Translations under genes and position numbers: made by a program
The notes under the pieces: model-generated
Told to the model about the DNA's origin: nothing
The model's database searches: none
What the model saw: only the letters and a program-made list of their open reading frames with translations
Shown here: positions 16,238-24,393 of the stretch, one piece after another
How the letters are laid out: each line of letters begins with the position of its first letter
How positions within the stretch are numbered: position 1 is the stretch's first letter
Virus record (IMG/VR): IMGVR_UViG_3300020437_000247
Span: 1-34,928 of that record
Direction: 5' to 3' (one strand)
DNA length: 34,928 bases
Source of the DNA: a virus

Positions 16238-16874
16238 TACTGCTAACAGCAGTGAAATTATGCAAGGTCTGGAGACAGGTCTTATTGATGGGGTAACAAC
16301 AAACCCAACTCTCATATTGAAAAATGGTGAAGATGTAGAGACAGTCTATGGTAACCTAATCAGTATGGGTGTACCAGATCTAAGTATGGAGATCGTGACT
16401 GATGATGTAGGAATATTTGTATCAGAAGGTCAAAGACTAAAAGAAAAGTATGGTGATGCAACTACAATTAAAGTTCCTTGTACACCTGCAGGATTAAAAG
16501 CATGTAAGATTTTAAATCAGTCAGGTATTAAAGTCAATGTAACTCTTATATTCTCTGCAGCACAGGCAATACTTGCAGCAAAGGCAGGAGCAACATACAT
16601 CTCACCATTCGTAGGTAGAGTAGATGACAATTCATTTGATGGTATAGGTCTGATAAAACAAATCAGTGATATATTTACAGCACAGATGATCACAGGAACT
16701 GAGATACTAGCAGCATCTATTAGAGATGTACACAGTGTGTCTGATGCATTTGAGGTAGGTGCAGATATAGTTACCTTACCACCTGCGGTCTTTAAGAAGA
16801 TGTACAATCATATACTTACAGAGAAAGGTCTAGCACTATTTGATCAGGACTATAAGAATACAGTAGGAGGTTAA
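16221..16874 (+). CDS. talC: Transaldolase (TalC/FSA type)
   Basis: A 217-residue short transaldolase, like the TalC auxiliary metabolic gene of cyanophages. It moves dihydroxyacetone units between sugar phosphates, directing carbon through the pentose phosphate pathway to make NADPH and ribose-5-phosphate for nucleotide synthesis. Motifs include F-L-D-T-A-N at the N-terminus, D-G-V-T-T-N-P-T, and the Schiff-base Lys K84 in T-I-K-V-P-C-T, matching K85 of E. coli fructose-6-phosphate aldolase. Further motifs are N-V-T-L-I-F-S and Y-I-S-P-F-V-G-R. It fits functionally with nrdA/nrdB upstream. It overlaps the GIY-YIG gene by 17 bases and the next gene by 1 base. Confidence 0.95.
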   Translation: MKIFLDTANSSEIMQGLETGLIDGVTTNPTLILKNGEDVETVYGNLISMGVPDLSMEIVTDDVGIFVSEGQRLKEKYGDATTIKVPCTPAGLKACKILNQSGIKVNVTLIFSAAQAILAAKAGATYISPFVGRVDDNSFDGIGLIKQISDIFTAQMITGTEILAASIRDVHSVSDAFEVGADIVTLPPAVFKKMYNHILTEKGLALFDQDYKNTVGG

Positions 16875-17542
16875 TGGCATATCTAGTCCATCCTCTACCA
16901 CCTAGAAAGGTGTGGGTAAAGAAAGAGTATCTCTATGACTTAGAGAAGGGTCACGGAGAACTAACGCCAGGTTTATGGATATCTGTTAGGAGTATACAGG
17001 CAAAAGCATTATACTTTGAGACATTACTAACTGACTATGGTGCACTCTTTGATAAGTTACCACTTAGTGCATTCGTATGGAAGGAAGATTACGATCAAGA
17101 TAATCAATTACCATTAGATGTATTAGAACTATGGGATTGTTTTGATTATAATATTACGGTAGTAGAGAAACCAATACTAGGTAGGTGTCAGTTCTTTGGT
17201 AAGGATAAAAGGATGCATGCAGGTGAGTATGAGTTTACTATTGATACTGCACACCCTGACTTCTCTGTATTAGATACAAACTTCTCAGAGCATGATCCAG
17301 AACACAAGACATTTAATATCATAGCACTAGACAATGGACAGTTTGCAGCACAACCAAACAACAGGTGTCAGTTCTTTGATAATAGTTTGATTGATAATGA
17401 CAACCTCAAGCAACCAGACTTTAAAGTATGCACACAGAACTATGCAGTAGAGACATTGCCTAAGTGGTGGTCAGTTGGACACACAGATGAGTGGGCATAC
17501 AAGACAGAAGAGGAAGAGAAGGACATAGGTATAAACTCGTAG
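16874..17542 (+). CDS. Conserved hypothetical protein downstream of talC
   Basis: A 222-residue acidic, soluble, beta-rich protein with many aromatic residues and no signal peptide. The pair G-R-C-Q-F-F-G and N-R-C-Q-F-F-D (near residues 110 and 173) is repeated, suggesting two related halves or a pair of structural strands. A His/Asp-rich stretch (A-H-P-D-F, E-H-D-P-E-H-K) could bind metal. No family is recognised. It starts on the last base of the talC stop (TAATG), so it is probably translated with talC. The function is unknown. Confidence 0.65.
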   Translation: MAYLVHPLPPRKVWVKKEYLYDLEKGHGELTPGLWISVRSIQAKALYFETLLTDYGALFDKLPLSAFVWKEDYDQDNQLPLDVLELWDCFDYNITVVEKPILGRCQFFGKDKRMHAGEYEFTIDTAHPDFSVLDTNFSEHDPEHKTFNIIALDNGQFAAQPNNRCQFFDNSLIDNDNLKQPDFKVCTQNYAVETLPKWWSVGHTDEWAYKTEEEEKDIGINS

Positions 17543-17587
17543 GCATAAATTTTTGTAAAACCGAACCTCTTTTATAAGCATTTCCTG

Positions 17588-17595
17588 ACTAAATA
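17588..17595 (+). promoter_or_regulatory. Late-promoter-like box ACTAAATA
   Basis: ACTAAATA lies in the 96-base gap after the previous gene, 43 bases before the ATG at 17639. It has one mismatch to NATAAATA and the same CTAAATA core as the boxes at 13394 and 32996. The gap otherwise holds no recognisable sigma-70 promoter. Confidence 0.35.
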
Positions 17596-17638
17596 ATGAT
17601 AGAATTAAGGATAGGACTATGACCTAAACTTATTCGTT

Positions 17639-17821
17639 ATGAAAGCAAACTTTAGTAAACCAATGTCACACAGCATATCATTCAATCAACTAGCAGAATG
17701 GACTCATCCCGATTCATCAAAAGATGATGAAAATATAGTCAATGACTATTTTGATTGTTTAATCGAGTGTGATGATCAGCAACACATCTGCAAAAGAGTG
17801 TGTAAAGAACTTTTAATTTAA
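17639..17821 (+). CDS. Small protein with paired CxxxC motifs, unknown
   Basis: A 60-residue protein. The C-terminal half holds D-Y-F-D-C-L-I-E-C and, after D-D-Q-Q-H-I, C-K-R-V-C-K-E-L-L-I, that is C-x3-C followed by C-x3-C. Four cysteines spaced on two helices suggest either a helical hairpin held by two disulfides (as in CHCH-like folds) or a metal site. The N-terminal 30 residues are polar and probably flexible. No family is assigned. It is bounded by a late-like box upstream and a strong hairpin directly downstream, so it may be a single-gene transcript. Confidence 0.6.
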   Translation: MKANFSKPMSHSISFNQLAEWTHPDSSKDDENIVNDYFDCLIECDDQQHICKRVCKELLI

Positions 17822-17839
17822 AAAAAATGTAAGAAATTT

Positions 17840-17869
17840 AGACCCCTTGACTCTTTGAGTCTGGGGTCT
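17840..17869 (+). terminator. Strong hairpin, terminator-like, overlapping a promoter
   Basis: The outer stem AGACCCC (17840-17846) pairs with GGGGTCT (17863-17869). The inner stem GACTC (17849-17853) pairs with GAGTC (17857-17861) around a TTT loop. It follows the small Cys-rich gene by 18 bases. The 3' side reads TTATAAT rather than a clean T run, so termination may be partial. Confidence 0.6.
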
Positions 17870-17875
17870 TATAAT
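17847..17875 (+). promoter_or_regulatory. Sigma-70 promoter TTGACT-N17-TATAAT within the hairpin
   Basis: The -35 TTGACT (17847-17852) lies inside the terminator-like stem. The -10 TATAAT (17870-17875) follows with the ideal 17-base spacer. The start site is predicted near 17882, which is the first base of the next gene's ATG, so the transcript could be leaderless. Confidence 0.6.
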
Positions 17876-17881
17876 GTAAAG

Positions 17882-18415
17882 ATGATATCACATATAATAG
17901 ACGACCTATTTGATAAAGATTTTATAAGTAATCTGGAATCAATTCTCACACATGAGATTCCAGTGACTGCTAACAATGTAGCAAACTCTCATAGATTATT
18001 TGGTACAAATATACTAGCAAGATCTAGTCTGAATAGAGTTGATTATTTACATGATAAAGCAGCAAAATTTTTTGATGCATTTGATGTCATAGAGGATCAA
18101 TTTAACAATCCTATATACTTGAAAAGAATTGATGTCAATCTTCAATTTATTGGTATGAATGGTTCAACTCATACAGATGCTGTAGATGATGAACTAACTG
18201 TAATGCTCATGAACAATAGTGAGTGGAAACCTGAGTGGGGTGGTCAGTTTCAATTGATGGATTGGAAAGAGAATGTAATTGAACAGCATGACTATGTGCC
18301 AGGTAGACTTATTATCTTTCCTGGCAAACACCCACACAGAGGATTAGCACCCACAGTTCCTCATGTACCTAGGTATACCACAGTATACAGAATTATTCCA
18401 GAAGAAAAATCATGA
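17882..18415 (+). CDS. 2OG-Fe(II) oxygenase (prolyl 4-hydroxylase-like)
   Basis: A 177-residue dioxygenase. The metal site is H97-T-D99 in S-T-H-T-D, with distal H152 in K-H-P-H-R-G. The 2OG Arg is R164 in P-R-Y-T-T-V-Y-R. The strand G-G-Q-F-Q-L-M-D-W and G-R-L-I-I-F-P-G are typical of the P4Hc-like branch. I chose the ATG at 17882 over an in-frame TTG at 17855 because the TTG lies inside the terminator hairpin. The predicted transcription start falls on this ATG. It overlaps the next gene by 4 bases. It is the first of three oxygenases between here and 20085. The substrate is unknown. Confidence 0.85.
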   Translation: MISHIIDDLFDKDFISNLESILTHEIPVTANNVANSHRLFGTNILARSSLNRVDYLHDKAAKFFDAFDVIEDQFNNPIYLKRIDVNLQFIGMNGSTHTDAVDDELTVMLMNNSEWKPEWGGQFQLMDWKENVIEQHDYVPGRLIIFPGKHPHRGLAPTVPHVPRYTTVYRIIPEEKS

Positions 18416-18663
18416 CTCCCTTCACATTTGATGACGAGATGCACCTGCTAGAGCATGGGTATGAATATACACCTGGCACTGGTTGGTCAGAAGAAAGAAA
18501 AGACAAATTGAATAGAGCAAAAACTTTATTCATTGAGTCGGTATTAGAACCGAATACCAAATTGCGTGGTTGTGCACACAATCAAGGTTGCTTTGATGAA
18601 CTAATGGAAGTTAGGACACATGTTTTAAAATACTTGGGGTTTAAAGATGAAATTAAAACCTAA
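18412..18663 (+). CDS. Hypothetical protein
   Basis: An 83-residue soluble protein, mostly helical and charged, with no recognised family. It includes a W-S-E-E-R-K-D-K-L-N-R-A-K helix, G-C-A-H-N-Q-G-C in the middle (C-x6-C-like pair with His), and a C-terminal helix. The short Cys/His stretch could bind a metal but no standard finger is apparent. It overlaps both flanking oxygenases, by 4 and 17 bases, and so is co-translated with them. It could be a partner or substrate of one, by position only. Confidence 0.6.
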   Translation: MTPFTFDDEMHLLEHGYEYTPGTGWSEERKDKLNRAKTLFIESVLEPNTKLRGCAHNQGCFDELMEVRTHVLKYLGFKDEIKT

Positions 18664-19222
18664 ACCTAGTATACAACAGGCAGATAATTTCTTTCCAGAC
18701 AACATAGCAATAGAGATGGCAGAGTTTGTACACAATGCCAAGTATCGTTATGGAGAGACAGACAATACGGAGCATCCTCCTACTGGATTAGTGTGTGACC
18801 TCTTTCACATAGATGAAAAGGAAGGTATACTTATAACTGACGAAACAAAATTAATTTATAATTATTTTATCAAATATATCCACGAAAAATATCCTAATTT
18901 TTGGAATGATTATGCTATCTATCGTCTATATGTAAATGTATTCGCACCTAAAGAGCAAGCATATTTTCATACAGACTCAGTAAATGATTCAGATCAATGG
19001 ACATTTATATACTATCCAAAACATCCACATGATTATGATATAAATCAGGGTGGATGGACAGAGTTCTCCTTAGATGATAAAATTATAGGTGTCCCACCAT
19101 ACTATAATAGTTTGGTTAGATTTACCTCTAGTGTATTGCACAGGGCAACACCATTTCGAGATCATCATAGGTTCAGCATTGCAATTAAATGTATGAACAA
19201 GAAAGAATTGAACTCTAAATAG
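18647..19222 (+). CDS. 2OG-Fe(II) oxygenase
   Basis: A 191-residue dioxygenase. The metal site H108-T-D110 is in Y-F-H-T-D-S, with distal H165 in V-L-H-R-A-T-P and the 2OG Arg R175 in H-R-F-S-I-A-I-K. The strand L-Y-V-N-V-F-A-P precedes the metal site and G-G-W-T-E-F supplies the core. The R-A-T-P-F after the distal His is typical of P4H-like halves. It overlaps the preceding gene by 17 bases, and a TCTAAATA box covers its stop. The substrate is not evident. It differs clearly in sequence from the other five oxygenases here, so it is not a recent duplicate. Confidence 0.85.
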   Translation: MKLKPKPSIQQADNFFPDNIAIEMAEFVHNAKYRYGETDNTEHPPTGLVCDLFHIDEKEGILITDETKLIYNYFIKYIHEKYPNFWNDYAIYRLYVNVFAPKEQAYFHTDSVNDSDQWTFIYYPKHPHDYDINQGGWTEFSLDDKIIGVPPYYNSLVRFTSSVLHRATPFRDHHRFSIAIKCMNKKELNSK

Positions 19223-19229
19223 AGTTACT

Positions 19230-19427
19230 ATGAATTTTTTCGATTCACTCAACGAATTTCTAGAAGACGATCCTTCAGAAGAAAAATCTGTAAATGATCT
19301 CTGGGAAGATATGGAGAAGTTAAATACTCTCTATGAAGAAATGATGTGGCCAGTAGATGCTCCTCTTAAAATGAGAGCAGACTTTGAAAACAATAGAATT
19401 ATTATTGAACTTGATGAAGATTCCTAA
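19230..19427 (+). CDS. Small acidic protein, unknown
   Basis: A 65-residue, strongly acidic protein. The N-terminal helix reads F-F-D-S-L-N-E-F-L-E-D-D, a second helix reads L-W-E-D-M-E-K-L-N-T-L-Y-E-E-M-M, and the C-terminal strand reads I-I-I-E-L-D-E-D-S. The fold might be a small alpha/beta unit or a DNA-mimic-like acidic protein, but nothing proves it. The start is 7 bases after the oxygenase stop. It overlaps the next oxygenase by 14 bases. No family is recognised. Confidence 0.6.
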   Translation: MNFFDSLNEFLEDDPSEEKSVNDLWEDMEKLNTLYEEMMWPVDAPLKMRADFENNRIIIELDEDS

Positions 19428-20085
19428 GTTTTTTGATCAGAATGACTTCTTAATGAATGATGAATGGAAGGTAACTATCTTACCTTTATTTGGAAGTCAT
19501 ATAGTATTTGTAGATGACATTTATAAAAGACCAGAGAGAGTACATGAGTGGTTAAATGAAGCACCTATAGTCTCTTTAAAACCACCTACTAAAGATGGTA
19601 TCAATGGTAAAGAGTTTATGGACGGTCAAAAGTATGGTGACTTTAGATTTGATCCAACCAGAACGATCTTGTTTAAACATATCTGTGACTTCTTTAAGAT
19701 ACCTGCTTCAACACCTCCTTATGGTACTAACCCTATCTCAGTTTTTAATCAGTTTAGATTGATAGATCCGTTTGATCATGAACCATATAACTGGTCACCT
19801 CATGTAGATAATAAATTGAATGTCTGCATCTATCTAAACCCAGATGAGAACTATACACCTGGTACAAGTTTCTATGATGCAACAGAACTAGGGTCAGAGA
19901 TGCTACACAAAGATACTGAGCATGTCATACCTTGGAAAGATGAAAAATATTTTAAAGAAAAACTCTGTATCTTATCAAAATTTAATTCATTAGTTGCATT
20001 TCCTGGTCAATGGCCACATGGTCAAACCATTGTTGACAATAGGTGGCAGCACAAAACAAGGTTCACTGAGGTAACTTTTTTCTAA
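19414..20085 (+). CDS. 2OG-Fe(II) oxygenase-like protein (DUF6445-like)
   Basis: A 223-residue protein. The metal site is H130-V-D132 in S-P-H-V-D-N, with distal H202 in W-P-H-G-Q-T and the 2OG Arg R216 in T-R-F-T-E-V-T-F-F. The strand C-I-Y-L-N-P followed by P-G-T-S-F-Y matches the DUF6445 type seen also at 12811-13398. I chose the ATG at 19414 (M-K-I-P-K-F-F) over the upstream ATG at 19384, which would extend further into the acidic gene. It closes the three-oxygenase cluster. The substrate is unknown. Two different branches of the superfamily therefore sit side by side here. Confidence 0.8.
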   Translation: MKIPKFFDQNDFLMNDEWKVTILPLFGSHIVFVDDIYKRPERVHEWLNEAPIVSLKPPTKDGINGKEFMDGQKYGDFRFDPTRTILFKHICDFFKIPASTPPYGTNPISVFNQFRLIDPFDHEPYNWSPHVDNKLNVCIYLNPDENYTPGTSFYDATELGSEMLHKDTEHVIPWKDEKYFKEKLCILSKFNSLVAFPGQWPHGQTIVDNRWQHKTRFTEVTFF

Positions 20086-20116
20086 TATTAATAAATATTA
20101 CAGTTGTTAGGATACC

Positions 20117-20145
20117 TTGACATATACATAGAAATATTATACAAT
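20117..20145 (+). promoter_or_regulatory. Sigma-70 promoter TTGACA-N17-TACAAT
   Basis: A consensus -35 TTGACA (20117-20122) with TACAAT at 20140-20145, spacer 17, in the 83-base gap before the ATG at 20169. An AATAAATA late-like string also occurs at 20090-20097. The predicted start is near 20152. Confidence 0.65.
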
Positions 20146-20168
20146 TATTAGACCTCCTACCTCTACCA

Positions 20169-20378
20169 ATGATCAACTTAGATGCCAGATACCACGAGTC
20201 TCTTATAAGAGATGATAAAAATTTTAGATTTGATGGTGTTGACGAAAAGGTTAAAGCATATGGTTACACTGATAATGGTAAAGAAATAGATGGTTACTAT
20301 GTGACCACAGAGAACTATACTTTCTACTTCTGCACGAAGGGAGTATTCAAACACAAAGAATTGCTGAACAAAGAGTAA
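20169..20378 (+). CDS. Small hypothetical protein
   Basis: A 69-residue protein with no recognised family. The sequence is polar and beta-leaning: V-K-A-Y-G-Y-T-D-N-G-K, G-Y-Y-V-T-T-E-N-Y-T-F-Y-F-C-T-K. It may be a small beta-sheet domain. It has its own sigma-70-like promoter upstream, and its 3' end carries the promoter of the glycan operon. It may be an early gene. The function is unknown; codon use and promoter placement support it being real. Confidence 0.6.
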   Translation: MINLDARYHESLIRDDKNFRFDGVDEKVKAYGYTDNGKEIDGYYVTTENYTFYFCTKGVFKHKELLNKE

Positions 20379-20389
20379 TATGCTATAAT
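20361..20389 (+). promoter_or_regulatory. Extended -10 sigma-70 promoter for the glycan operon
   Basis: TGCTATAAT (20381-20389) is an extended -10 with a perfect TATAAT at 20384-20389. TTGCTG (20361-20366) provides a -35 with a 17-base spacer. The start is predicted near 20396, 14 bases before the gmd ATG at 20410. This is the only clear promoter for the 12-gene glycan operon. Confidence 0.7.
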
Positions 20390-20409
20390 GTAAGAGCTGT
20401 AAAAAATAT

Positions 20410-21402
20410 ATGAAAGCTCTTATTACTGGAATAACAGGACAAGATGGTTCCTATTTGGCAGAACTTCTGCTAGAGAAAGGATATGAAGTACATGGTATTG
20501 TCCGTAGATCTTCTATGATTAACACCCATAGAATAGATCATATATACTCTCGTATCCATCTTCACTACGGAGATCTAACTGACTCTGGTAACATAATTAG
20601 TTTGGTTCAAAAGATCAAACCAACAGAGGTTTATAACCTTGCTGCTATGAGTCATGTAAAGGTATCTTTTGAAATGCCTGAGTATACAGGTGAGGTAGAT
20701 GCTCTAGGAACTCTTCGTCTGTTAGATGCAATTCGTTTACTAGATCATGAGTGCAGATACTATCAAGCATCTACATCAGAGTTATATGGATTGGTACAAG
20801 AAGTTCCTCAAACAGAGACAACTCCATTCTATCCTCGTAGTCCTTACGGTGTAGCAAAACTCTATGCTTACTGGATTACTAGAAACTATCGTGAGGCATA
20901 TGGTATCCATGCTAGTAATGGTATACTATTCAATCACGAGTCCCAGAGAAGAGGTGAGACATTTGTAACTCGTAAGATTACAATGGGTCTATCTCGCATC
21001 TCAACAGGTATGCAACAAGAGTTAGTGTTGGGTAACCTAGATGCTAAGAGAGACTGGGGACATGCTAAGGACTATGTTCGTGGCATGTGGATGATTACAC
21101 AACATGAAAAGGCAGATGACTTTGTACTAGCAACTGGTAAGATGTATAGTGTAAGAGAATTTGTAGAGTATGCTGCAGAGTATTTTGGTTTCAGCATACA
21201 ATGGAGAGGAGAAGGCTTGAAAGAAACAGGATATTGTCCTACAATGGGAAGAGATATCATTCGAGTCAGTGAAAAGTATTACAGACCCACAGAAGTAGAA
21301 CAACTTCTAGGTGATGCTACTAAGGCAAAAGAAGTCTTAGGTTGGGAACCAGAGTTATCTTTTAAAGATCTCGTTGAAGACATGTGTATTTACGGACAAT
21401 GA
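20410..21402 (+). CDS. gmd: GDP-mannose 4,6-dehydratase
   Basis: A 330-residue short-chain dehydrogenase/reductase that converts GDP-D-mannose to GDP-4-keto-6-deoxy-D-mannose, the first step to GDP-L-fucose. The NADP-binding [10 protein letters not shown] is at residues 7-16. R-R-S-S near residue 32 selects NADP. T/S-E-L-Y-G and the catalytic Y-x-x-x-K in Y-G-V-A-K are present. H-E-S[11 protein letters not shown], diagnostic for Gmd, is also there. The length matches bacterial Gmd. It opens the glycan operon directly after a consensus promoter and overlaps the next gene as ATGA. GDP-fucose synthase follows two genes later. Confidence 0.96.
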   Translation: MKALITGITGQDGSYLAELLLEKGYEVHGIVRRSSMINTHRIDHIYSRIHLHYGDLTDSGNIISLVQKIKPTEVYNLAAMSHVKVSFEMPEYTGEVDALGTLRLLDAIRLLDHECRYYQASTSELYGLVQEVPQTETTPFYPRSPYGVAKLYAYWITRNYREAYGIHASNGILFNHESQRRGETFVTRKITMGLSRISTGMQQELVLGNLDAKRDWGHAKDYVRGMWMITQHEKADDFVLATGKMYSVREFVEYAAEYFGFSIQWRGEGLKETGYCPTMGRDIIRVSEKYYRPTEVEQLLGDATKAKEVLGWEPELSFKDLVEDMCIYGQ

Positions 21403-22643
21403 AATTATTTCACAAAATAACCAAGTGTAGAGTCTGTGGCAACGAACATTATGATGTTGTCCTAGACCTCGGTGATCAATATTTGTCAGGAGTATTTCCT
21501 AAAGAGATTGATCCTGAGATGTACAAAGGTCCTTTGACTCTTGTTAAGTGTGACGAATCTAAAGGTGGTTGTGGTCATGTACAACTAGAACATACCTTTG
21601 ATCTTCCTACAATGTACGGAGAAGAGTATGGTTATCGTTCTGGACTGAATGGTAGCATGGTCAAACACCTTAAAGGAAAAGCAGAAAAGATTATAAAGGA
21701 TATCAAACTAGACTCAGGTGACATTGTATGTGACATCGCAGGAAACGATGGAACATTCTTAGGATTCTTTCCACAAGATTGTCAACTAATAAGTATTGAT
21801 CCTACATCAAAAAAATTCAAAGATTATTTCCCAGAAAATGTACATTACATCGCAGACTTCTTCTCATCAAAAGTATTTAATGAAAGATTTGGAAAACAAA
21901 AAGCAAAAGTTATTACTTCCTTCTCGATGTTCTACGACCTCGAAGATCCATGTGAGTTTGCTAGAGAAGTAAGAGAGTGTCTTGACAGTGAGGGCATCTG
22001 GGTATTAGAACAGAGTTATATGCCAGAGATGTTAAGGGTTAACTCCTTTGATACTGTATGTCATGAGCATCTATCATACTATGGTATGAGACAACTCAAA
22101 TACATCATGGATAAGGCAGGATTTAAGATTGTTGATTTTGAATTTAATGATGTAAATGGTGGTAGTATATCTGTTGTAGTTGCAAAGAGTAATAGTAAGA
22201 GAAAAGAATGCACTACAAAACTAACTGCACTTATTGCTAGTGAGTTAGATCAAAAATTAGATACTAATGAACCTTGGACAGACTTTGCTATTAGATTAGT
22301 ACAGAACAGAGAACAGTTCTGGAAGATGCTAAACTTCTACAAAGAAAACAAAGCAACAGTATGTGCTCTAGGAGCTAGTACAAAGGGTAATGTAACCCTA
22401 CAGACATGGGAGGTAACTCCAAATGATATAACAGTCATAGGAGATGTAAACCCAGACAAAGATGGTTCTTATACGCCAGGTACTTGGATTCCTATTGCTA
22501 CAGAAGATAAGGTAATGGAACAAGAGTATGATTTATACATCGTTTTACCTTGGCATTTTAAGGAGTTCTTTGTGAAGCATCCTAAGTTCAAAGGTAAGAG
22601 GTTACTATTTCCGTTACCTCAACCAGAAGTTGTTATACCATGA
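21399..22643 (+). CDS. SAM-dependent sugar C-methyltransferase
   Basis: A 414-residue methyltransferase built like the sugar C-methyltransferases TylCIII/NovU. The N-terminal zinc domain has C-R-V-C-G at residues 10-14 and a second Cys pair in [11 protein letters not shown]. The SAM-binding strand is [23 protein letters not shown] is diagnostic of the family. The C-terminal domain carries A-L-G-A-S-T-K-G-N. These enzymes methylate keto-deoxy sugar nucleotides, and Gmd next door makes a 4-keto-6-deoxy GDP-sugar that could be the substrate. I chose the ATG at 21399, which overlaps the gmd stop as ATGA, over an in-frame ATG at 21384. Confidence 0.85.
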   Translation: MKLFHKITKCRVCGNEHYDVVLDLGDQYLSGVFPKEIDPEMYKGPLTLVKCDESKGGCGHVQLEHTFDLPTMYGEEYGYRSGLNGSMVKHLKGKAEKIIKDIKLDSGDIVCDIAGNDGTFLGFFPQDCQLISIDPTSKKFKDYFPENVHYIADFFSSKVFNERFGKQKAKVITSFSMFYDLEDPCEFAREVRECLDSEGIWVLEQSYMPEMLRVNSFDTVCHEHLSYYGMRQLKYIMDKAGFKIVDFEFNDVNGGSISVVVAKSNSKRKECTTKLTALIASELDQKLDTNEPWTDFAIRLVQNREQFWKMLNFYKENKATVCALGASTKGNVTLQTWEVTPNDITVIGDVNPDKDGSYTPGTWIPIATEDKVMEQEYDLYIVLPWHFKEFFVKHPKFKGKRLLFPLPQPEVVIP

Positions 22644-23587
22644 GGATTAGAACAATGCAAAAAGACTCCAAGATTTTTGTTGCAGGACATAAGGGGTTAG
22701 TTGGTTCTGCAATTGTTCGTAGATTAAAAGAAGAGGGTTACACAAATGTTATCACTAAAGATAGAAGTGAGTGTGACCTAACAAAATCAGATGATGTTAG
22801 AAAATTATTTGAAGATAACAGAATAGATTTTGTTTTTGATGCTGCTGCCAGAGTAGGTGGTATTCATGCTAATGATACTTACTCAGCAGAGTTCATCTAT
22901 CAGAACACAATGATTCAAACTAACCTGATTCATTGGGCATACAAATACTTTGTCAAGAAGTTTGTCTTCCTTGGTAGTGTTTGCATCTATCCTAAGTATG
23001 CTGAGACTCCTGTTAAAGAAGAGTCTATACTAACAGGTGAACTAGAACCTACTAATGAAGCATATGCTATTGCTAAGATACATGGCATAGAGATGCTAAA
23101 GATGTATAACAAACAGTATGGATTTAAAGGTGTGTCATTGATGCCATGTAATCTGTACGGTCCTAATGATAACTTTCATCCTGAGAATGGTCATGTCATT
23201 CCTGCATTGATGACTAAATTTAATAATGCTACAACAGATTCTGTAACCTGTTGGGGTGATGGAACTCCTACCAGAGAGTTTATGTATGTTGATGACCTTG
23301 CTGATGCCTGTCTGTTTGCTGTAGAGAACTACAGTAATGCAGAACTTATAAATGTAGGGTCAGGACAAGACATATCTATATTTCATCTAGCACATAAGAT
23401 TGCTGCTCTTACTGGTTATCAAGGTAAGATAGAATGGGATACTAGTCGTCCTAATGGTACACCAAAAAGACCATTAGATTATAGTAAGATTACAGAGAAA
23501 GGTTGGAAACCAAAGTATGATATTGATAAAGGTTTACAGGAGGCATATCTATGGTTCCAACAGGCAACACACTTGCAAACTAGATGA
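22640..23587 (+). CDS. fcl: GDP-L-fucose synthase (epimerase/reductase)
   Basis: A 315-residue enzyme that epimerises and reduces GDP-4-keto-6-deoxymannose to GDP-L-fucose using NADPH. The G-H-K-G-L-V-G-S-A-I nucleotide-binding motif starts near residue 16. A-A-x-V-G-G-I-H-A-N and F-L-G-S-V-C-I-Y-P-K are diagnostic of Fcl/WcaG. The catalytic Y-x-x-x-K is in A-Y-A-I-A-K-I-H-G. W-G-D-G-T-P-x-R-E-F and Y-V-D-D-L-A-D-A follow. The 22640 ATG overlaps the previous stop; an in-frame ATG at 22655 preceded by TGAGGA is a reasonable alternative. With Gmd it supplies GDP-fucose for the fucosyltransferase just downstream. Confidence 0.95.
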   Translation: MRIRTMQKDSKIFVAGHKGLVGSAIVRRLKEEGYTNVITKDRSECDLTKSDDVRKLFEDNRIDFVFDAAARVGGIHANDTYSAEFIYQNTMIQTNLIHWAYKYFVKKFVFLGSVCIYPKYAETPVKEESILTGELEPTNEAYAIAKIHGIEMLKMYNKQYGFKGVSLMPCNLYGPNDNFHPENGHVIPALMTKFNNATTDSVTCWGDGTPTREFMYVDDLADACLFAVENYSNAELINVGSGQDISIFHLAHKIAALTGYQGKIEWDTSRPNGTPKRPLDYSKITEKGWKPKYDIDKGLQEAYLWFQQATHLQTR

Positions 23588-24393
23588 TTGGTATAAACGC
23601 AGTAGGTAAAAAAGGTGAGCGTCTAGCAAACCAAATGTTTCAGTATGCTGCTGTAAAAGGTATAGCAAAAAACAGAGGGTATTCTTATGTTGTACCACCA
23701 TCAAAGTTTACAAGTAATGCAGATCAATGGCAAGAGCATCAACTGTTCATGCCATTTAGGTTAGAGACATTTAATCCTCTACAAATACAATGGTTAGATT
23801 TAAAAAGACCAGAGTTAAGAGAGAGACATTTTCATTTTGATGAGGACTTGTTTAACAATTGCCCAGACTGGGTATCACTACATGGATTCTATCAAAGTGA
23901 GAAGTATTTTTTAAATGTTAGAGATGAATTATTAAAAGATTTTTCATTCATAGATGACATAGAAAATCCCTGCACAGAAATGATGGAGGGTCTAAATAAA
24001 CCTATCGCTTTACATGTAAGACGAACTGACTATGCTCAGTATGGGCATCATCCTATTGTTGGTTTAGATTACTATGAGAAAGCACTGTCCTACTTTGATA
24101 AGGACAGAGAAGTGGTTGTTCTATCAGATGATCCTACATGGTGTATGGAACAATCCCTATTTGCAGATGATAGGTTTATGATTTCTGAGTCAAGAAATCA
24201 ATACATTGATCTATGTTTAATGACTAAGTGTTCTGATTTTATCATAGCAAATAGTTCTTTTAGTTGGTGGGGAGCATGGCTTTCAACATCGTCAGAAAAA
24301 CAAGTAATAGCACCAATGAAGTGGTTCGGTCCTCCATTGGATGCACAACACAATACCAAAGATCTTTATTGCGAAGGTTGGATGAAACTATGA
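23584..24393 (+). CDS. Alpha-1,2-fucosyltransferase (GT11 family)
   Basis: A 269-residue GT11 enzyme that transfers fucose from GDP-fucose to the 2-position of galactose. The conserved H-V-R-R-T-D-Y is at residues 144-150 and S-S-F-S-W-W-G-A-W at 224-232, both defining GT11. The N-terminal G-E-R-L-A-N-Q-M-F-Q-Y-A-A also matches (N-Q-x-F-Q-Y). The length is typical for bacterial members. It follows GDP-fucose synthase with a 4-base overlap and precedes a GT6 enzyme with another. That order suggests it builds the Fuc-alpha-1,2-Gal acceptor for GT6. No membrane segment or signal is present, so it acts in the host cytoplasm. Confidence 0.93.
   Translation: MIGINAVGKKGERLANQMFQYAAVKGIAKNRGYSYVVPPSKFTSNADQWQEHQLFMPFRLETFNPLQIQWLDLKRPELRERHFHFDEDLFNNCPDWVSLHGFYQSEKYFLNVRDELLKDFSFIDDIENPCTEMMEGLNKPIALHVRRTDYAQYGHHPIVGLDYYEKALSYFDKDREVVVLSDDPTWCMEQSLFADDRFMISESRNQYIDLCLMTKCSDFIIANSSFSWWGAWLSTSSEKQVIAPMKWFGPPLDAQHNTKDLYCEGWMKL

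Noticed and set aside
17855-17881. TTG start for the oxygenase at 17855
   Set aside because: It lies in the terminator-like hairpin and upstream of the predicted transcription start; the ATG at 17882 is complete.
24264-24389. Upstream start for the GT6 gene at 24264
   Set aside because: The extra 42 residues are the fucosyltransferase gene read in another frame. The ATGA at 24390 matches every neighbouring junction.
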